DNA of 34,902 nucleotides from a virus. The notes under the pieces are model-generated. The model was not told the DNA's origin. It saw only the letters and a list, made by a program, of their open reading frames with translations, and ran no database searches. The position numbers and the translations under genes are program-made. This document shows, piece after piece, positions 1 to 8,209 of the stretch. Numbering within the stretch: position 1 is the stretch's first letter; every line of letters begins with the position of its first letter. Location: IMG/VR virus record IMGVR_UViG_3300044655_001686, positions 1 through 34,902 of that record; one strand, written 5' to 3'.

Positions 1-200
1 GTTGAAGAAAATCCTTCTATTCCGTTTTTGATATTTACAAAATCTTGGTCAAGTGCCTGGGCCAATTTATTTAATTGCAACTCATGGTTTGTTACCACGT
101 GGAGAATACCTTCCAGCACTCGCACAGCTTCTTGACACTCAGCACTCATACTCAATGAGTCTAGCAAATTTATATAAGCAACAATTTGTTGTAGTTTCAT
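1..200 (-). CDS. hypothetical protein, N-terminal 66 residues only (gene runs off the left edge)
   Basis: An ATG at 200 opens a minus-strand frame that stays open to the window edge. It overlaps the polymerase stop codon in an ATGA junction, so it is probably translated by coupling as the next gene of the polymerase operon. The visible part begins MKLQQIVAYINLLDSLSMSA and is mostly predicted helix with regularly spaced Leu, Val and Ile, which suits a small helical or coiled-coil protein. I recognise no family. The reading frame, the overlap and the absence of any competing gene are the support. The C-terminus is not visible. Confidence 0.6.
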   Translation of the reverse strand, partial: MKLQQIVAYINLLDSLSMSAECQEAVRVLEGILHVVTNHELQLNKLAQALDQDFVNIKNGIEGFSS

Positions 201-2857
201 TCGAAGTCAAATAAGTTAGTAAATGTATTTTCTGTGTTGGTTGCTGATGCTAGGTCCCAGTCCAAGACACCCAACAAGTTATCAACTTTGCCATCCACCA
301 CAGTGGCTTCCATCTCTCCGTCATCAAATGGCAACTCAGTAAACCATGTGGGCAGTCGTTGTTCATCTGTGGGATAGCCAATGCTGGTCCAGCCCAGGGC
401 ATTTGGCTTGAGTTTACACACAATAGTTTTCATGCCATCAACAATAGCCATTGAGTAGTTATCACCGTTCATCTTTCTCATGTTGTTCCAGTTGATTGCG
501 GCTCGCACATGTCCCGGCATGTTTGCTTTGCCCAATCGAGTTTCCTCTGCCTGGTACTTGGTCAAGTTGTTCACACGCTTGGGCGAACCTTTTTCCCAGC
601 CTGGACGCTCCATGAATTCATACTTAAATTCTCTAATGCGTTCCACAATCTCATCTTTACCTGCACCAGCCAGCAGTTTATTTAGAATTTCTAGCAAGAA
701 GTCTTGAATAACTTTAGGGGTATCTGAGCGTTTTAGATCAAGACCTGTGGCCTTGGTTTTACCAATCTTGCCTTCTACGTCAAGTCTCTTGCCTTCGATG
801 TCAATGGCATTCACAGCATAACGCTTTTTGGTAATAAACAATCCACGGTCTGCTACGGTTTCACGGCCACATTTGATAAGTGAGCCCATATCTCTTGGGC
901 AGTGGAATGCTTGTTCCATGAAGCCAGGGAAACTTTCGTTGACCTGCTCGGCAAGGCTGTCATACAATTGAATACAAGCCTCTTTTGACCACGCCATACG
1001 TCCTTCCTCAACTTCTTTCTTGAGTACAGGCCAAGCACTGAAGTAGCAAGAGTCTGTGTCTCCATAGATGACTGCTTTGCCCACGTGGTCATATTCTCCG
1101 GTAATGAGTTCATTGAGGTGAGCATCCATGTGCCGGGCGATACTGCGACCAGTAAGAGTGGTTGATTGTCCAATACGCTTGTCAAAGAATCTACAGCCCG
1201 GGTTAAGAATAGCCCCGTAGAGACTGTTGAGGTTAATCTTCTTGACCAACTGACGCTTGTCCCAGAATGCAATTTCTTTGGCATCTTTGGCTTCCTTTTT
1301 CTTTGCTTGCAGTTCCTTGCGTTCTGAGTACCAACGCTCTAGCAGGCCAGGGATAATGCCCTTCTTTTCGAATGTGAGAATAGTACCGTTGGCAGTGAGG
1401 ATCCAGGGTTGGTTTGAGTCAAAGATAATGTTCCAGATCTCTGCGGCTGAGTGTACCGACTCTTCGCCGTTCTCCCAGTCAATAGTGATCTCAGTGCCAC
1501 GCTCTTGATTCATCACAGCAGTATATTCCAAGCTGGCAAAGATGCCTTCCCAAGCAGCCGCAAAACTCTGTCCCTTGGCCATGTTGCTCTTGATCAATCG
1601 ATCAGTCATGGTCTGGCGCAGTTGACCAACCACAGTCTCTGGACCCATGTTCATGGCACGAATTGCACTCGGATACAGACTGTTGATGTCCACTGATCCA
1701 ATCCACTCATGCACCCCTTTCTTGGGGTATGCCACATAAGCACCTGCGGCCTGTGTGTCTTCGTCTGTAAGGCGTTGCTTGCGGTTGGGCACAACCATGC
1801 CACGTTCATGTGCTTCGTTGATAATGGCCTGTTCAGTCACGGCCACAGCACCCATGGTGGTCTGTAATAGTACTGTGTTAGCGTGTGCCAGTTCATTGGC
1901 TAGATCCAAGAAACGCAATTTCTTGTCCAGTTTGCCAATCAGCAATGTGTCTTGGCGGTTGTACTCAATAAATGTCTTGAAGTGTTGATTGTACAAACTA
2001 TCCAGGGTACCTTCGAACTGTGTCTTGCGTTCGCCTAGTTCGTATTCGCAAATGGCATCTAGACTATATGAGTGACGTTCTTCATATGTGTACTTGCGAT
2101 ACAGTTGCATATAGTCCATATGCACACGACCAATCAAGTCATAAGTTTCGTTCTCTGCACCAAAGCGTTCGAACATGCGCTTCTTGGGCAGTTGCCCCCA
2201 TAAACAGAATTTGCGTGTGTCATCTTTGCTCAACACTCTAGTGCATCTGTTCACAGTATAAGGAATGTCATAGCCTTCTGAGTTCCAACCCGACACCACG
2301 TCTGCATCATCGATTAGATCCAAGAATGTCTTGATCATTTCCGACTCTTCAGCAAACAAGATGGTGTTTTCAAAGTCTTTAACCAAGTCTTGTGCAGTCT
2401 CCCAACTTAGATGTTTGGGCGGCACAGCCAATGTGACCAGTTGATCTAGCCAGTCGAGATAGACTGAAATTGCAGTAATTGGGTTAAAAGGATCCGATAC
2501 CGGGGAAAAACCGCGTTCTTGATCAAAAGCCACCTCAATGTCAAAAAACGCTGTGTGAAGCTCAGGCGCATCTTGATCCTTGTAGTTTTCTTCAAGGCAT
2601 CTAAAGATTGGATTGATGTCGCTTTCATAAAGCGGCTTATGGCTGTGAACACGCACTTCCTTGCGGAACTCTTTGTTATTCCTCGTAGAAAATCTTGATA
2701 CGGATGTGCCGTAGATACTTTTAAACTTTCCACGTGGATCATCGTAGTAAAAAATGTAATTTGCTGGATACTCTTTGTAGACCCGCTCACCATTGCGTCG
2801 TTCTACAGTATGAATACGATCGTGTTCACGATCAAATAGTGCGTCAATATAACTCAT
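197..2857 (-). CDS. 43: T4-type family B DNA polymerase with 3'-5' exonuclease (gp43-like)
   Basis: Replicative DNA polymerase of 886 residues, close to T4 gp43 (about 900). The exonuclease motifs are present: Exo I FFDIEVA (D106, E108), Exo II around GWNSEGYD (N192, D197) and Exo III YNRQDTLL. Polymerase motif A is DINSLYPS, motif B is KKINLNSLYG and motif C is YGDTDS near residue 598, so both activities should be intact. The start is supported by GGAGA eight bases upstream of the ATG. A sigma70-like promoter lies just upstream, suggesting expression by unmodified host RNA polymerase. The gene is uninterrupted, with no intein or split as seen in some T4 relatives. The usual T4 replication neighbours (clamp, clamp loader, helicase) are not in this window. 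Confidence 0.97.
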   Translation of the reverse strand: MSYIDALFDREHDRIHTVERRNGERVYKEYPANYIFYYDDPRGKFKSIYGTSVSRFSTRNNKEFRKEVRVHSHKPLYESDINPIFRCLEENYKDQDAPELHTAFFDIEVAFDQERGFSPVSDPFNPITAISVYLDWLDQLVTLAVPPKHLSWETAQDLVKDFENTILFAEESEMIKTFLDLIDDADVVSGWNSEGYDIPYTVNRCTRVLSKDDTRKFCLWGQLPKKRMFERFGAENETYDLIGRVHMDYMQLYRKYTYEERHSYSLDAICEYELGERKTQFEGTLDSLYNQHFKTFIEYNRQDTLLIGKLDKKLRFLDLANELAHANTVLLQTTMGAVAVTEQAIINEAHERGMVVPNRKQRLTDEDTQAAGAYVAYPKKGVHEWIGSVDINSLYPSAIRAMNMGPETVVGQLRQTMTDRLIKSNMAKGQSFAAAWEGIFASLEYTAVMNQERGTEITIDWENGEESVHSAAEIWNIIFDSNQPWILTANGTILTFEKKGIIPGLLERWYSERKELQAKKKEAKDAKEIAFWDKRQLVKKINLNSLYGAILNPGCRFFDKRIGQSTTLTGRSIARHMDAHLNELITGEYDHVGKAVIYGDTDSCYFSAWPVLKKEVEEGRMAWSKEACIQLYDSLAEQVNESFPGFMEQAFHCPRDMGSLIKCGRETVADRGLFITKKRYAVNAIDIEGKRLDVEGKIGKTKATGLDLKRSDTPKVIQDFLLEILNKLLAGAGKDEIVERIREFKYEFMERPGWEKGSPKRVNNLTKYQAEETRLGKANMPGHVRAAINWNNMRKMNGDNYSMAIVDGMKTIVCKLKPNALGWTSIGYPTDEQRLPTWFTELPFDDGEMEATVVDGKVDNLLGVLDWDLASATNTENTFTNLFDFE

Positions 2858-2915
2858 TGTTCTCCGTTTGTGGCCGGTTAGCCGTGATACATGCTCTTTG
2901 AGTGAGCGATTCTAT

Positions 2916-2944
2916 ATTGTACTTATTTGTTTTGATAAAGTCAA
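2916..2944 (-). promoter_or_regulatory. sigma70-like promoter of the DNA polymerase gene
   Basis: On the minus strand TTGACT (2939-2944), a 17-base spacer and TACAAT (2916-2921) lie about 60 bases upstream of the polymerase ATG. The -35 box overlaps the stop codon of the preceding gene. Each hexamer has one mismatch to consensus and the spacing is ideal, which suits an early or middle gene read by host polymerase. Confidence 0.7.
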
Positions 2945-3645
2945 GCATTTTTTAACAATGGCGCCAAAAAAGTATCTATGTACTGTTGATGTGCGATTGT
3001 TGCAGGATAGTGTGCATTCAAAAACGGCTGAGACGTTGAGATTGCCCAGGGCAAAAATCCACCAATGTCAGCAAACTTGCTTAGATCAATATGATCAGTA
3101 ATTTTGATCTCTTTGGTAAAAGTCCCGTGATGATAGTTGATTGGACAGTCAAATGGCAGCGCAGTCATCATGTGATATGTGATGCCTTTGGTCGCTAGAT
3201 ACAACTGAGCAGTGATAATCGAAGTATACCAATTATGCACAGCCTGATATGGACTGTAAAAATATTTAAAATATTTGTGCTTGTATCCACGAGGAACACT
3301 ACCGTTTAATATGTAACCTTGGTCCAGCTGAGCCTGACCATGTAGATCTACCAGTTGAGGCTGTGTGCCATCTGGCCAACTGGCATGTACATAGTCTTGC
3401 AACAGATGAGGAGTGGTCTGATCTGCCCAGAGATCGTACCGGTCGGCACTGGGCCACATTATTATCACGAGATCATCAATGCCAATGTCTGATGTTAGTA
3501 TTCTTTTGCTAACATAATCTGCGCCGGCACCACGTTCAGCATGATTGTGCAATTCTAAATTGAGATCTTGTGCCAGCAGATCTGCCCAGGTATCTTGATA
3601 ATTGTCCTTGGTAAAACTGCACCCAAATGTAAATAATTTTTTCAT
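2941..3645 (-). CDS. SGNH/GDSL-like hydrolase domain protein
   Basis: A 234-residue protein beginning MKKLFTFGCSFTKDNYQDTW. The GCSFT block matches the nucleophile region of SGNH/GDSL esterases. A second block, ERGAGADY, carries the expected Gly, and the C-terminal segment NAHYPATIAHQQY holds a candidate catalytic His. Such enzymes remove acetyl or acyl groups from carbohydrates and lipids; in phages they are often found beside glycan genes. The actual substrate is unknown, and phage copies of this domain can be degenerate. It is the last gene of the amidinotransferase operon and overlaps the preceding gene by ATGA. A second, diverged protein with the same GCSF opening lies at 17732-18538. 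Confidence 0.6.
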   Translation of the reverse strand: MKKLFTFGCSFTKDNYQDTWADLLAQDLNLELHNHAERGAGADYVSKRILTSDIGIDDLVIIMWPSADRYDLWADQTTPHLLQDYVHASWPDGTQPQLVDLHGQAQLDQGYILNGSVPRGYKHKYFKYFYSPYQAVHNWYTSIITAQLYLATKGITYHMMTALPFDCPINYHHGTFTKEIKITDHIDLSKFADIGGFLPWAISTSQPFLNAHYPATIAHQQYIDTFLAPLLKNA

Positions 3646-4757
3646 GACAATAGGGTTGCAATCCGTTCATCTTGCGTACGATTGTAGGCTCTGGGTTCTT
3701 CTAAAAACGCAGGATCTAATAGGATGTCTTGTACTTGAGCACAAGTGTCTATGTTAGCATCGATCAGATCTTGCAATGGAACCTGGGCCAACTGTTTGAC
3801 CATGTCAATGACCAAACGGAATCGATCAAAGTCTTGTTGCACAGAATCGTGTGATTGGTCAATGCTGTAGTCCAGAGGCAGATGGTAATCGTTCTTCAAG
3901 TATTCAATAGTACGTGGTTGACCAGAGTTCAGCAACACACAACCGGTAAGCAAAGTTTTCCAAGTTTTTTCTGTGATAAAAGGCCCCGGGCGATTATAAC
4001 GTTCTTGGCCGTTGTCAAGCCAGCCCATGCTGTCAGTCTCATTGTTAAAATTACACAACGATGATTCAAACGCTGGATTGAATATATCCATCATGTTATT
4101 TTTAACTGTATTACGCCCCCAGTTGTACTCGTCTACAGTTAGTTCTTGTTCCAACACACTCCAGTCAAGGTCACTGAATACTGGGCTGTCCTGAAACGAT
4201 TGTATAAGATCTTTTTGAATTGTGCTAGGACTATTATCAAGCAAATGCCAACTCATGATACTTTGAGCTCGGGCATAGTTACACAACGCGGCGGTAACTG
4301 TTGCACGAGCCTGTCTCATAAAGTAACTCAGACTACTAAACTTGTATTTGATCTTTTTGTCTTTGACTCTCAAAACTTGAGATACATCAAAGCAGTCATG
4401 AAACATTTCCATTCTGATGTAATAATGACGATATTTGATATGTGTCACGTTGCTGGGCAATGGATAGTCATATGGATCTAAATCAGCCAACCACACAACG
4501 GGCACGTCAGGATATCGAAGACCCAATGCCCTTACATCGTCGTATCTTGGGCTTTCGGCGCAACTAGTAAACAGTATGGATTTATGTTGTGGGGTCAATT
4601 GTATAAGATCAACAGCCGGCCCATCTGAATTCAATAGCATGCACACACGATCAAGGTCGATGTTTTTCATAAATCCATAACGGCGATACCAAAAATCAAA
4701 TTGAGCATGCCCAACAGACACATCGTTTGGGAATAACGTATCCAACCATTTGGTCAT
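3642..4757 (-). CDS. glycosyltransferase-like phage protein, TEKTW family (type A)
   Basis: A 371-residue protein of a phage family I know only as hypothetical or glycosyltransferase-like. The most telling segment is FITEKTWKTLLTGCVLLNSG at about residues 262-281. It resembles the EK...G nucleotide-sugar-binding segment of GT10/GT-B enzymes. It is followed by the family block DYSIDQSHDS...DFDRF. The product at 8199-9302 has the same architecture (YVTEKTWKPLLAGC, then DLSHDSETRDFDR), so these two are paralogues. The gene overlaps the upstream amidinotransferase by ATGA and the downstream SGNH gene likewise, so the three should be translationally coupled. Glycosyl transfer is inferred from the C-terminal motif and context only; donor and acceptor are unknown. 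Confidence 0.6.
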   Translation of the reverse strand: MTKWLDTLFPNDVSVGHAQFDFWYRRYGFMKNIDLDRVCMLLNSDGPAVDLIQLTPQHKSILFTSCAESPRYDDVRALGLRYPDVPVVWLADLDPYDYPLPSNVTHIKYRHYYIRMEMFHDCFDVSQVLRVKDKKIKYKFSSLSYFMRQARATVTAALCNYARAQSIMSWHLLDNSPSTIQKDLIQSFQDSPVFSDLDWSVLEQELTVDEYNWGRNTVKNNMMDIFNPAFESSLCNFNNETDSMGWLDNGQERYNRPGPFITEKTWKTLLTGCVLLNSGQPRTIEYLKNDYHLPLDYSIDQSHDSVQQDFDRFRLVIDMVKQLAQVPLQDLIDANIDTCAQVQDILLDPAFLEEPRAYNRTQDERIATLLS

Positions 4758-5839
4758 TTAAAAAAACTCTGTAAAGTGCCTTGTCGATCCAAGTCATTGG
4801 TGATGCAGTGAATACCTGCGTCCCAGAAATAGCGATGTCTGAAAGGACTAACGTGTACTTCAATACCATGTCTGGCACAAGCCTGCTCAACTTGATCATT
4901 GTGACTGCTCACCACAATGTTCTTGTGATCAATCACAAGGATGTTGACATCAAACACAGTTTCGCAGACGTTGCCAACCCAGTCTTCAAAGTAGTATTCT
5001 ACTGTGTTGATAAGATTAGAATCTTGATCAAATCCGGGAATGTGCCAACGACCGCGATTGATTCTCATGCTGGCTTGAAACTCACGCATGTGTTCATAGT
5101 TGCTGGGTGGCAAGTATACCACTTCCCAGTCAGGAAATGTATCAGCGTATGTGGGTATATCTTGTAGGCTAATAATCAATCCAGGAGTCACTGGACAATA
5201 TGTAGCATCGCCGTGTCCACCTGCATTCACAATCTTGTTGTGTGTGGTGGGAAAGTGTGTGTTCACTGTTGCGAGCAATGCCGCTTGATCTTCGCTGTAT
5301 TCTTGTGTGGCAAAATACAAGTTTTTACCAATGCGACTCACAAAAGAACCGTTTACAAAATCCAAATCTGTTTGTTGCACTGTGTTGCCTTGATCACGAA
5401 CATGTTGGAAAATGTCTGTGTAACAACTTAGTTTGGCGTTGAGTTGTGCTTGATCCTGCCGATCAAATTCTTCACGATTCAAAATATTTTGTCTTGCAAA
5501 TGCACGATCCGTGTGTATACGATTGGGCACAGTGGGAACCCACAGTCGATCTTGTATCATGACAAAGTAATCTCTGGGGCAAACCGGTGGTTGCATCCAG
5601 CGACCTTGTATATTCAACGAACTGAGATCCACAGGCAGTTGAGGCCGCAACACACGGATTCCGAACTTGCCTTGTAATAAACTAATAAGGGCTTGATAGT
5701 CTTGTTCGGTTTCTTCTGCCAACTGTTCAAATCGTTGGCGTGTGTTTGCGTCTTGGATCCATCTATAAAATTCCGGCGGGTAACTCGTACCTATGACGCA
5801 TACCTTTAACGGATCCCAGTGTTGAAAAACAGAATACAT
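4754..5839 (-). CDS. GATM-type amidinotransferase, copy 1
   Basis: A 361-residue protein of the glycine/inosamine amidinotransferase family, which moves an amidino group from arginine to an amine. The C-terminal nucleophile block GIHCITNDL..QGTLQSFF (C345) closely matches the HCxTxDxRRxGTLQSY block of animal AGAT. NAGGHGDATY (H209, D211) corresponds to the MHIDATF block and CPRD (D90) to the substrate-binding PRD. AGAT has a triad Asp in FDAADF, but here the aligned stretch reads FVNGSF (Ser165), so the acid may be lost or moved to D160. It is about 70 % identical, without gaps, to the product of 6798-7898. The ATG lies three bases after the previous stop. The acceptor is unknown; neighbouring glycosyltransferase-like genes suggest an amino sugar or similar metabolite. 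Confidence 0.88.
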   Translation of the reverse strand: MYSVFQHWDPLKVCVIGTSYPPEFYRWIQDANTRQRFEQLAEETEQDYQALISLLQGKFGIRVLRPQLPVDLSSLNIQGRWMQPPVCPRDYFVMIQDRLWVPTVPNRIHTDRAFARQNILNREEFDRQDQAQLNAKLSCYTDIFQHVRDQGNTVQQTDLDFVNGSFVSRIGKNLYFATQEYSEDQAALLATVNTHFPTTHNKIVNAGGHGDATYCPVTPGLIISLQDIPTYADTFPDWEVVYLPPSNYEHMREFQASMRINRGRWHIPGFDQDSNLINTVEYYFEDWVGNVCETVFDVNILVIDHKNIVVSSHNDQVEQACARHGIEVHVSPFRHRYFWDAGIHCITNDLDRQGTLQSFFK

Positions 5840-5842
5840 TTG

Positions 5843-6808
5843 TTAAGTAATTTCCAATGCAGCAATTTCTTTAAGAGCTTGTTTAAATTTGTCGGGCCAG
5901 GCCAGTCGCAATTTTAACAGCAGTTGTTGATTGCGTTGTGCTCGTTGTTCAAAATCTTCAAGTACTGCATCTGTATAATCAATAGGTGTAGACAACTGAT
6001 CCAGGATCATTGTTTGTCTTTTAAAATTCAACGGCTCTTGATCGTAACTGTGATCAATATAGTCATCAAACACATCAAACCCCCAATCACGCAAACATGA
6101 CACTGCACCAACAGAACTTAACAACAACCAGGGTCTCGGTAACTGTATACTACGCCAGGTCTTTTCAGTAAAAACATTGGCGTCAGGATCATCAAAAAAT
6201 GTTTCAAGTATCACAGTTCTTTCACTATCAAGTATGGCGTCTTCTATCGAACATGTAAAATTTTTGTATGGAATTTTTCCCTGTAATTGTTGATGTTCAT
6301 CTTTAAAAATTTCATTGCCAATCAACAAAGATTCAAAATTTTCACTAGCGGACAACGGGCCCAATCGATTCTCACACCAGTAACTTATGTGCCCATGGTC
6401 CAATAGAGATCGACGAACAAACTGGTACATCCAACTTTGTCTAAATTGACATCCTCGATTTATAAAACAGTTGAATTTTTTTGTGGGTTTCGAATTGACA
6501 TAGTCAAAATTGTAATGATACACACCAAAGTACTCAGGTGCCAAGGTTATGGTTTTCCAATCCAGAGAATTTACAACTCCGTCAGTAATGTAGTAATCTC
6601 TTTGATCCTCCTTGACTGGATTATGACAAAAATTTATTTCAAGAGTGCAGTTGTTTTTTGTGTATGTTGCATGGTCTTTACGATTGGTAGAATTAATTTT
6701 CCAGTTATTGTGATCCAGCACTTGGGAAACAGTTTTCAACACTACCTTACTCCAGTCTCGACTGGGGTGGTGCAGCATCAACTGATCCTTGTACAGGTCA
6801 TTGACCAT
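5843..6808 (-). CDS. glycosyltransferase-like phage protein, TEKTW family (type B)
   Basis: A 321-residue protein with VFTEKTWRSIQLPRPWLLLS at about residue 210, followed by SCLRDWGFDVFDDYIDHSYD. The second block is nearly repeated in the plus-strand protein at 16683-17744 (HYRDWGFETFGDVIDETYDN), which marks a second subfamily beside type A. I chose the ATG at 6808 because GAGG lies seven bases upstream; the longer frame from 6856 lies within the preceding gene. The gene sits between the two amidinotransferase copies and overlaps the upstream one by 11 bases. A transferase role is inferred from the EK-type C-terminal motif and the context; no catalytic residue can be assigned with confidence. 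Confidence 0.55.
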   Translation of the reverse strand: MVNDLYKDQLMLHHPSRDWSKVVLKTVSQVLDHNNWKINSTNRKDHATYTKNNCTLEINFCHNPVKEDQRDYYITDGVVNSLDWKTITLAPEYFGVYHYNFDYVNSKPTKKFNCFINRGCQFRQSWMYQFVRRSLLDHGHISYWCENRLGPLSASENFESLLIGNEIFKDEHQQLQGKIPYKNFTCSIEDAILDSERTVILETFFDDPDANVFTEKTWRSIQLPRPWLLLSSVGAVSCLRDWGFDVFDDYIDHSYDQEPLNFKRQTMILDQLSTPIDYTDAVLEDFEQRAQRNQQLLLKLRLAWPDKFKQALKEIAALEIT

Positions 6809-7898
6809 GCGGATCCTCAAGGAAAGTTTGCATTGTTCCTTCACGATGTAAATCATTGGTCACACAATGAATACCGCAGTCCCAAAAATATTTGTGACGG
6901 AATGGCACAACATGAACATCAATGCCATGTCTAGCGCAAGCCGATTCAACTTGATCATTGTGGGCTGACACAACAATGTTTTTATTATCCACAATCAAAA
7001 TGTTGACGTCGAACACTGTTTCACTCACTTGTCCTACCCAAGTATCAAAATAATATTCGACCATGTTCACAAGGTGTTGATCATACTCAAAGCCTGGCAT
7101 GTGCCATCGCCCTTTGGTACTTTTCATGGACCCTTCAAACTCTCTCATGTGTGCATAATTACTAGGAGGCAAGTATATCACTTCCCAGTCAGGAAATGTA
7201 TCAGCATAAGTAGGAATGTCACGCAAACTTATGATCAAGCCAGGTGCAACTGGACAATATGTTGCATCACCGTGACCTCCTGCATTGACAATTCTGTTAC
7301 GAGTGTCTGGAAACAACTGATCAACTTTGTTTTTAAGTACAGATTGATCTTCATCATAACTTTGTGTGGCAAAAAATAAATCCCTGCCAATTCGACTTAC
7401 AAAGCATCCACTGACAACATCTAGTTCAGTTGGCCTCACTTGATTGCCCTGTTGCTGAACTAGATCAAAAATATTCTGATAGCACATGAGTTTGGCAGTG
7501 TGTTGCTGTTGATCTCTACGATCAAATTCTTGTCGGTCCAATGTTGTCTGACTATTAAACACATGATTTGCATGACTACGGTTAGGCACAGTAGGAACCC
7601 ATAGCTGGTCATGGATCATCAGATAATAGTCTCTAGGAGTTACTGGTGGTTGTATCCATCGATCATTTATTTTTAACACTGATAGATCTTCGGGCAACTG
7701 TGGTCTCACTACTTGTACGCCGAATTTTTTTTGCAATAGATTGATAAGACCTTGATAGTCTTGTTCGGTTTCTTCGGCCATGCGTTGGAAACGTTGACGC
7801 ATGTTGGTATTCTGGATCCATGAATAAAATTCTGGATCGTAAGTTCTTCCTACCACACAGACCTTTAGTGGATCCCAGTGTTGAAATACAGAATACAT
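6798..7898 (-). CDS. GATM-type amidinotransferase, copy 2
   Basis: A 366-residue paralogue of the protein at 4754-5839, colinear from the shared N-terminus MYSVFQHWDPLKVCV to the C-terminus, with 251 of 360 positions identical by my hand count. It keeps PRD (D90), GGHGDATY (H209, D211) and the nucleophile block GIHCVTNDL (C345). Where AGAT has its triad Asp this copy has VVSGCF (Cys165). The two copies are also alike in DNA: a block of about 27 bases near 7169 matches one near 5123 exactly. Divergence is concentrated around residues 110-200, which could mean different acceptors. It follows the DsbA-like gene directly and should be driven by the promoter at 8181-8209. A tail of six residues after position 360 is unique to this copy. 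Confidence 0.88.
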   Translation of the reverse strand: MYSVFQHWDPLKVCVVGRTYDPEFYSWIQNTNMRQRFQRMAEETEQDYQGLINLLQKKFGVQVVRPQLPEDLSVLKINDRWIQPPVTPRDYYLMIHDQLWVPTVPNRSHANHVFNSQTTLDRQEFDRRDQQQHTAKLMCYQNIFDLVQQQGNQVRPTELDVVSGCFVSRIGRDLFFATQSYDEDQSVLKNKVDQLFPDTRNRIVNAGGHGDATYCPVAPGLIISLRDIPTYADTFPDWEVIYLPPSNYAHMREFEGSMKSTKGRWHMPGFEYDQHLVNMVEYYFDTWVGQVSETVFDVNILIVDNKNIVVSAHNDQVESACARHGIDVHVVPFRHKYFWDCGIHCVTNDLHREGTMQTFLEDPHGQ

Positions 7899-8159
7899 TT
7901 AGAGGGTTTTACCTACAGTTTCTAAAATAGTCTCAAGTGTCTCGTGGTCTTGTTTTTCCTTGCCGAACTCAGCCTTGTGTGCCAATTTGATAGCCTTTTT
8001 CAAGATAGCCGGTTTCACTTCCAGTTCCTCAGCAATGGCTTTGATGGTGTCATTGAGTCCACCTTGTAAGGTATCAATTTCGTGCATGACCTGCATGCCC
8101 TCGTTGATGATTTGGGTGAGTTTGATCTTTTGATCGCCGTTGAATGTTTTTGCTGACAT
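7899..8159 (-). CDS. DsbA-like small double-stranded-DNA-binding protein (T4 type)
   Basis: An 86-residue, charged, all-helical protein. Its size and its pattern (a helical N-terminus, then ELEVKPAILKKAIKLAHKAE, then an acidic tail) resemble T4 DsbA, a dsDNA-binding protein that assists late transcription. The T4 protein has a comparable ELGVDGKMFNRLLALYHK segment followed by an acidic end. A strong Shine-Dalgarno (AAAGGAGAT) precedes the ATG and a sigma70-like promoter lies upstream, so it should be well expressed. It heads the amidinotransferase operon. The assignment rests on pattern similarity in a short protein and could be wrong. Confidence 0.6.
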   Translation of the reverse strand: MSAKTFNGDQKIKLTQIINEGMQVMHEIDTLQGGLNDTIKAIAEELEVKPAILKKAIKLAHKAEFGKEKQDHETLETILETVGKTL

Positions 8160-8180
8160 AGAAATCTCCTTTAATGTACT

Positions 8181-8209
8181 AGTTTACACGGTTACTTGTT
8201 ACAAGTCAA
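8181..8209 (-). promoter_or_regulatory. sigma70-like promoter of the DsbA/amidinotransferase operon
   Basis: On the minus strand TTGACT (8204-8209), a 17-base spacer and TAAACT (8181-8186) lie directly upstream of the AAAGGAG ribosome-binding site of the DsbA-like gene. The -35 matches 5 of 6 and the -10 matches 4 of 6. It is the only promoter-like sequence I see for the six-gene run that ends at 2941. Confidence 0.5.

Noticed and set aside
853-1284. 143-residue frame on the minus strand inside the polymerase
   Set aside because: It lies in another frame of a gene whose motifs B and C are intact across it.
3250-3275. AT-rich AAATATTTAAAATATTTG as a promoter or origin
   Set aside because: It lies inside the SGNH-like gene, does not match the late promoter and has no -35 partner.
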